A DNA stretch of 33,453 bases from an uncultured Prevotellaceae bacterium (GTDB lineage: Bacteria; Bacteroidota; Bacteroidia; Bacteroidales; Bacteroidaceae), in NCBI GenBank assembly GCA_947168395.1, contig CAMVLT010000042.1:1-33453 (forward strand). The letters run 5' to 3'. Below, in pieces: positions 29,641 through 33,453 of this stretch (position 1 is the first letter of the stretch; each line of letters begins with the position of its first letter). Under the pieces are notes generated by a model. The model did no database searches and had not been told where the DNA came from. It was given only the letters and a program-made list of their open reading frames with translations. Made by a program: the position numbers and the translations under genes.

Positions 29641-31749
29641 ATGGTAACAAAGAAAACAGAAACAACGGAAAAGAAGCCTGCCGCAAAGAGGGCTAAGAGT
29701 GGCACCAGAACCAAAGCCGCCAATCCAAAACCTCAAGCTCCGCAGCATATCGGGCTGGTGGAGCACGACTCATGGCTGGAACCCTTTGAGGGAGCCATCC
29801 GTGGCCGTCACGACCATGCACTGTGGAAAATAGGACAACTCACCCAGAACGGCAAGAGGACGCTCTCCGACTTTGCCACAGGCCACCTCTACTACGGCCT
29901 GCACAAGCTGGCCAAGGGCTGGGTGTTCCGCGAGTGGGCACCCAACGCTACTGAGATTTACCTCATCGGCGACTTCAACAACTGGCAGGAGACTGACAAG
30001 TACAAGTGCAAGCGCATTGAGGGCACTGGCAACTGGGAACTCAAACTCTCGGAGAAAGCCCTGAAGCACGGCCAGCTCTACAAGATGAAGGTCAAGTGGA
30101 ATGGGGGAGAGGGTGAGCGCATACCCGCCTGGTGCCGCCGTGTGGTGCAGGACGACCAGACGAAAATCTTCTCAGCTCAGGTGTGGAACCCAGAGGTGCC
30201 CTACGTGTGGAAGAAAAAGAAGTTCAAGCCCAACACCGCCCCGCTGCTCATCTACGAGTGCCACGTCGGCATGGGTCAGGACGCCGAGAAGGTGGGCTCT
30301 TATACTGAGTTCAAGGACAACGTGCTGCCGCGCGTTATCAAGGACGGCTACAACTGCATCCAGATTATGGCCATCCAGGAGCATCCCTACTACGGAAGTT
30401 TCGGCTATCACGTATCGTCGTTCTTTGCTCCCAGCAGCCGCTTCGGCACGCCCGAGGAACTGAAGGAACTCATCGACACCGCTCATAAGAATGGTGTTGC
30501 CGTCATCATGGACATCGTCCACAGCCACGCCGTGAAGAACGAGGTAGAGGGTCTGGGCAATCTCTGCGGCGACCCCAACCAGTTCTTCTATCCCGGCGAC
30601 CGCCACGAGCACCCAGCTTGGGATTCATTGTGCTTCGACTACGGCAAGGACGAGGTGATGCACTTCCTGCTCTCCAACTGCAAGTACTGGCTTGAGGAGT
30701 TCCACTTCGACGGCTTCCGCTTCGATGGCGTCACCTCCATGCTCTACTACTCGCACGGACTGGGCGAGGCCTTCGGCGGCTACGGCGACTACTTCAACGG
30801 CCACGAGGACGATAACGCCATCTGCTACCTGACGCTCGCCAACAAGCTCATCCACGAGGTCAATCCCAATGCCATCACCATTGCCGAGGAGGTCAGTGGC
30901 ATGCCTGGACTGGCTGCCAAGTTCGAGGACGGCGGCTACGGCTTCGACTACCGCATGGCCATGAACATTCCCGACTACTGGATAAAGACTATAAAAGAGG
31001 TACGCGACGAGGACATCAACGTGACCAGCATCTTCTGGGAAGTGCGCAACCGCCGTCCTGACGAGAAGACCATCTCCTACTGCGAGAGCCACGACCAGGC
31101 ACTGGTGGGCGACAAGACCATCATCTTCCGCCTCATCGACGCCGACATGTACTGGCACTTCGCCAAGAAGGACGTCAACGACCTGGCTCAGCGCGGCATC
31201 GCCCTCCACAAGATGATTCGACTCGTCACCGCAGGCTGCATCAACGGCGGCTACCTCAACTTCATGGGTAACGAGTTCGGACATCCTGAGTGGATTGACT
31301 TCCCACGCGAGGGCAACGGCTGGAGCTACAAGTACGCTCGCCGCCAGTGGAACCTCGTCGACAACAAGGACCTGTGCTACCACTGGCTTGGCGACTTCGA
31401 CCGCCGCATGCTTGAGGTCATCAAGAGCCAGAAGAACTTCCAGGCTACGCCCGTCACCGAGATTTGGCACGACGAGGGCGACAAGGTGCTCTGCTTCATG
31501 CGCGGCGACCTCGTCTTCGTATTCAACTTCTCGCCCGACCGCAGCTATACCGACTACGGCTTCCTTGTGCCCACAGGCTCCTACGACGTGGTGCTCAATA
31601 CCGACTCGAAGGACTTTGGTGGCAACGGCTTTGCCGACGACACGATGACTCACGTTACCAACTACGACCCACTCTATGTGCAGGATAAGAAGGAGTGGCT
31701 CAAACTCTATATCCCTGCACGTTCGGCAGTCGTACTGAAGAAGAACTAA
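29641..31749 (+). CDS. glgB: 1,4-alpha-glucan branching enzyme, eukaryotic type (GH13_8-like)
   Basis: The enzyme adds alpha-1,6 branches to glycogen in the cytoplasm. The 702-residue protein has a Lys/Ala-rich N-terminal tail (1-35), a CBM48 module (about 75-185, FREWAPNATEIYLIGDFNNW), the GH13 barrel and an all-beta C-terminal domain. Catalytic residues are Asp362 (FRFDGVTSM), Glu416 (TIAEEVSG) and Asp485 (ESHDQALVGDK). The motif DIVHSHAVKN and the overall sequence resemble animal and plant branching enzymes rather than E. coli GlgB, a type common in Bacteroidales. The low-complexity tail is unusual and could be a later addition. It is 5 bases upstream of the membrane protein gene. Confidence 0.94.
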   Translation: MVTKKTETTEKKPAAKRAKSGTRTKAANPKPQAPQHIGLVEHDSWLEPFEGAIRGRHDHALWKIGQLTQNGKRTLSDFATGHLYYGLHKLAKGWVFREWAPNATEIYLIGDFNNWQETDKYKCKRIEGTGNWELKLSEKALKHGQLYKMKVKWNGGEGERIPAWCRRVVQDDQTKIFSAQVWNPEVPYVWKKKKFKPNTAPLLIYECHVGMGQDAEKVGSYTEFKDNVLPRVIKDGYNCIQIMAIQEHPYYGSFGYHVSSFFAPSSRFGTPEELKELIDTAHKNGVAVIMDIVHSHAVKNEVEGLGNLCGDPNQFFYPGDRHEHPAWDSLCFDYGKDEVMHFLLSNCKYWLEEFHFDGFRFDGVTSMLYYSHGLGEAFGGYGDYFNGHEDDNAICYLTLANKLIHEVNPNAITIAEEVSGMPGLAAKFEDGGYGFDYRMAMNIPDYWIKTIKEVRDEDINVTSIFWEVRNRRPDEKTISYCESHDQALVGDKTIIFRLIDADMYWHFAKKDVNDLAQRGIALHKMIRLVTAGCINGGYLNFMGNEFGHPEWIDFPREGNGWSYKYARRQWNLVDNKDLCYHWLGDFDRRMLEVIKSQKNFQATPVTEIWHDEGDKVLCFMRGDLVFVFNFSPDRSYTDYGFLVPTGSYDVVLNTDSKDFGGNGFADDTMTHVTNYDPLYVQDKKEWLKLYIPARSAVVLKKN

Positions 31750-31754
31750 GTTAA

Positions 31755-32903
31755 ATGAGCTACAATCATTCTACCAAGAACGATGGCACCGTCACCATTC
31801 GCGTGATATGTGCTGTCGTTTTTGTTGCATTCTCCTTTCTGTGGCTCTGTTTTTTCCAAGCCGACACGCTCTCCGTCGCACAGCATGCGCTAAGCCACGG
31901 ACAGACTGATTACCATCCTTGGGTGGGAGCGGTGGTTATAACCTCCGTCCTGCTGCTGTTGCAGCTGGGGGTCTATAGAATCACCAAGCTGCTGAAGTAT
32001 AGTCACGCTTTCACTTATTTCCCATCCATGCTTTTGCTGGCTGTGCTGACCTCGGTCAGTACCGACATCGACCGCCGTTTCTCCTTCGGCCCGTGGCTGT
32101 GGCTCTTCCCGTTGCTGTTAGTGGCGTGGGGAGGCTGCGTCTGGCTGTTCAGGACTGTTCAGGATTACGAGCCTACTGCGGCATCGGGGTTCTTCTCGCG
32201 CCGCGTATGGGTCAACGTGCTTACGTTGGTGCTCATGATGTGGGGCGTGGCCCTTGCTGGCAACACCAACGCCGTGTTCCATTTCCGTACCCACGCCGAG
32301 ACGGCATTGATGGGGCGTGATTTTGACGAAGCCCTGCGTGTGGGCAAACGCTCGCTGGAAACCGACGGCAGCCTCATGATGGTGCGCATGTATGCCCTTT
32401 CACGCGAAGGACAGCTGGCCGACAGGCTGTTTGAGTATCCGCTCGTTGCCTCGTCCGATGCTATGCTGCCCACGGCTGACGGTCAGGTACGCATGATGAT
32501 TTATCCCACCGACAGCCTTTACCGTCATCTGGGAGCCATACCCCGTCGGCCCATGCAGCCTATGGAGTATCTCACTACCATCCTGCGTACCCGCCAGGCC
32601 AAACCTGCTGCCGTCGACTATCTGCTGTGCGGCTACCTGCTCGACAAGAAACTCGACGACTTTGCCAGGCAAATAGGCAGTTATTATGCCATCAACGACA
32701 GCCTCCCGCGTCATTATCGCGAGGCGCTGGTGCTCTATACCCATCTGCGCAGTCGTCCCTACATTGTCTATCACGACCCTATACTGGACGTTGACTTCGA
32801 GGATTTCCGCAAGTTAGAGGCACTCTATCCCGACTTCAATGAGCGGAAGAACAATGTCATGGACCACTATGCCAATTCCTATTGGTATTACTATGGTTAT
32901 TAA
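31755..32903 (+). CDS. Multi-pass membrane protein with TPR-like C-terminal domain, unknown function
   Basis: The 382-residue protein has five hydrophobic segments: about 16-35, 55-74, 86-102, 112-133 and 152-170. A soluble C-terminal half (171-382) with helix-turn-helix pairs follows (MGRDFDEALRVGKRSLETDG, HYREALVLYTHLRS), resembling tetratricopeptide repeats. It looks like a conserved Bacteroidales protein family (possibly DUF6057-like, from memory and uncertain). No enzymatic motif is seen. It begins 5 bases after glgB and ends before a strong hairpin, so it is likely the last gene of the unit. A role linked to glycogen is not supported by anything beyond position. Confidence 0.75.
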   Translation: MSYNHSTKNDGTVTIRVICAVVFVAFSFLWLCFFQADTLSVAQHALSHGQTDYHPWVGAVVITSVLLLLQLGVYRITKLLKYSHAFTYFPSMLLLAVLTSVSTDIDRRFSFGPWLWLFPLLLVAWGGCVWLFRTVQDYEPTAASGFFSRRVWVNVLTLVLMMWGVALAGNTNAVFHFRTHAETALMGRDFDEALRVGKRSLETDGSLMMVRMYALSREGQLADRLFEYPLVASSDAMLPTADGQVRMMIYPTDSLYRHLGAIPRRPMQPMEYLTTILRTRQAKPAAVDYLLCGYLLDKKLDDFARQIGSYYAINDSLPRHYREALVLYTHLRSRPYIVYHDPILDVDFEDFRKLEALYPDFNERKNNVMDHYANSYWYYYGY

Positions 32904-32918
32904 AGGAACAAGGAAAAG

Positions 32919-33030
32919 TGAATAGTGAATAATTTGCTACCGCCGTCCCCGTTAGCAGGTATGGCGGTAGCAAATTTTTCACTTTTCACTATTCACTATT
33001 CACTTTTCCCTTTTCACTATTCACTTTTAC
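32919..33030. repeat. Heptamer-rich intergenic region (GTGAATA/GTGAAAA units)
   Basis: The 128-base spacer between the membrane protein and rpiB consists of 7-bp units. On the left of the hairpin they read agtgaatagtgaat; on the right, ttttcac/tattcac units run to about 33028, so the two sides form an extended imperfect inverted repeat around the terminator. No gene is visible here. Confidence 0.7.
32931..32980. terminator. Bidirectional hairpin terminator between convergent genes
   Basis: Perfect 14-bp arms aatttgctaccgcc (32931-32944) and ggcggtagcaaatt (32963-32976) flank an 18-base loop and are followed by TTTTC on the plus strand. The minus strand is also A/T-rich past the hairpin. Position between convergent genes fits a shared terminator. 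Confidence 0.75.
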
Positions 33031-33031
33031 C

Positions 33032-33453
33032 TTAAACAGGTATCTTGTCGATGCGCTTCTGGTGGCGACCACCCTCAAAGTCGGTCGCGAAGTATTCATC
33101 CATAATTTTGCGCGCCATCTCCTCGTCGATAAATCGGCCAGGCATCACCAGCACGTTGGCATTGTTGTGCTGGCGAATGAGGTGTGCAATCTCAGGTATC
33201 CAGCACAGGCCGGCGCGTATGGACTGGTGCTTGTTCAGCGTCATGTTGATGCCCTCGCCGCTGCCGCAGATGGCAATGCCAGGATAGACCTCGCCCTGCT
33301 CAATGCCGCGTGCCAGCGCATGGCCGAAGTCTGAGTAGTCACATGAATCCTCGGTGAACGTGCCGTAGTCGATGTACGGCATTCCTTTCTCCTCCAAGTA
33401 CTTCTTTACAAACTGTTTCAATGCAAAGCCTGCGTGGTCGCTGGCAATGCCTA
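33032..33453 (-). CDS. rpiB: Ribose-5-phosphate isomerase B, 5' end outside the window
   Basis: RpiB interconverts ribose 5-phosphate and ribulose 5-phosphate. The frame is open to the right edge, where codons read GIASDHAGFALKQFVKKYL, the family N-terminus. Only the first few residues are missing, so an apparent TTG start at 33421 is not real. The catalytic Cys is in AICGSGEGINMTLNK, and IRAGLC, NNANVLVMPGR and GGRHQKRIDKI are typical. LacA/LacB subunits share this fold, but the single gene and motif set favour RpiB. Confidence 0.93.
   Translation of the reverse strand, partial: GIASDHAGFALKQFVKKYLEEKGMPYIDYGTFTEDSCDYSDFGHALARGIEQGEVYPGIAICGSGEGINMTLNKHQSIRAGLCWIPEIAHLIRQHNNANVLVMPGRFIDEEMARKIMDEYFATDFEGGRHQKRIDKIPV

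Noticed and set aside
30625..31653. Long minus-strand frame opposite glgB, and similar ones opposite the kinase (11657-12556) and M13 peptidase (14521-15627) genes
   Set aside because: Each lies entirely within a well-supported gene and shows low-complexity Val/Ala/Leu-rich composition typical of antisense frames.

Overview
The window looks like a chromosomal segment of a Bacteroidales bacterium, most likely Prevotellaceae (Prevotella sensu lato). The grounds are: Bacteroidetes-type promoters (TAnnTTTG at -7 with TTTG about 19-21 bases upstream) before most transcription units; a DUF3987/CHC2 primase-like pair; a eukaryotic-type glycogen branching enzyme; a Cthe_2159-like beta-helix protein with a Prevotella-style C-terminal tail; and short repeats spread through genes and spacers. 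No rRNA, tRNA, CRISPR array or transposase gene was recognised.

Layout. 1-1932 (+): decaying remains of a primase/helicase-like module, namely a DUF3987 gene with a one-base frameshift and a CHC2 zinc-finger gene that carries an in-frame palindrome and is cut short by a 22-bp repeat array. 14280-1933 (-): one tightly packed, probably single operon in the order four-zinc-ribbon protein, membrane Ser/Thr kinase, protein with four AAA+ domains, FHA protein, PP2C phosphatase, metA, U32 peptidase, lipoprotein with zinc ribbon. Most junctions overlap by 1-14 bases or are separated by under 20. 18390-14398 (-): ABC-F ATPase and M13 peptidase. 18391-19025: a 635-base intergenic region with a 351-bp inverted-repeat-bounded element and two palindromic repeat arrays. 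19026-21671 (+): free methionine-R-sulfoxide reductase and Tex. 24554-21660 (-): beta-helix secreted protein, LytS-type histidine kinase, LytTR regulator. 25286-24660 (-): helical lipoprotein. 25451-27169 (+): SulP transporter. 27896-27132 (-): KdsB. 28024-32903 (+): MORN protein, YhcH-family protein, branching enzyme, membrane protein. 33453-33032 (-): RpiB, running off the end.

How the genes fit together. The five genes from 14280 to 5677 form a complete phospho-signalling set: a kinase writes, a PP2C erases, an FHA domain reads, and a CbxX/SpoVK-like AAA+ protein would act on targets. Zinc ribbons occur in three of the five proteins. No TerY, type VI or type VII secretion gene lies nearby, and I recognise no described system with this exact composition, so it is my main candidate for an undescribed system. 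The rest is mostly metabolism and housekeeping: methionine synthesis, LPS Kdo activation, glycogen branching, pentose phosphate and oxidative repair.

The second theme is repeats. Two non-coding elements of about 158 bp in opposite orientation share four 22-bp palindromic units. A nonamer family (GAGACGCTT-like) occurs in at least four places in both orientations. Heptamer arrays and GC-rich palindromes also recur. Many sit in frame inside conserved genes (U32 peptidase, Tex, ABC-F, LytTR, SulP, histidine kinase), where they encode linker or surface loops. All functional statements come from reading the sequence and recalled family knowledge; no search was run.
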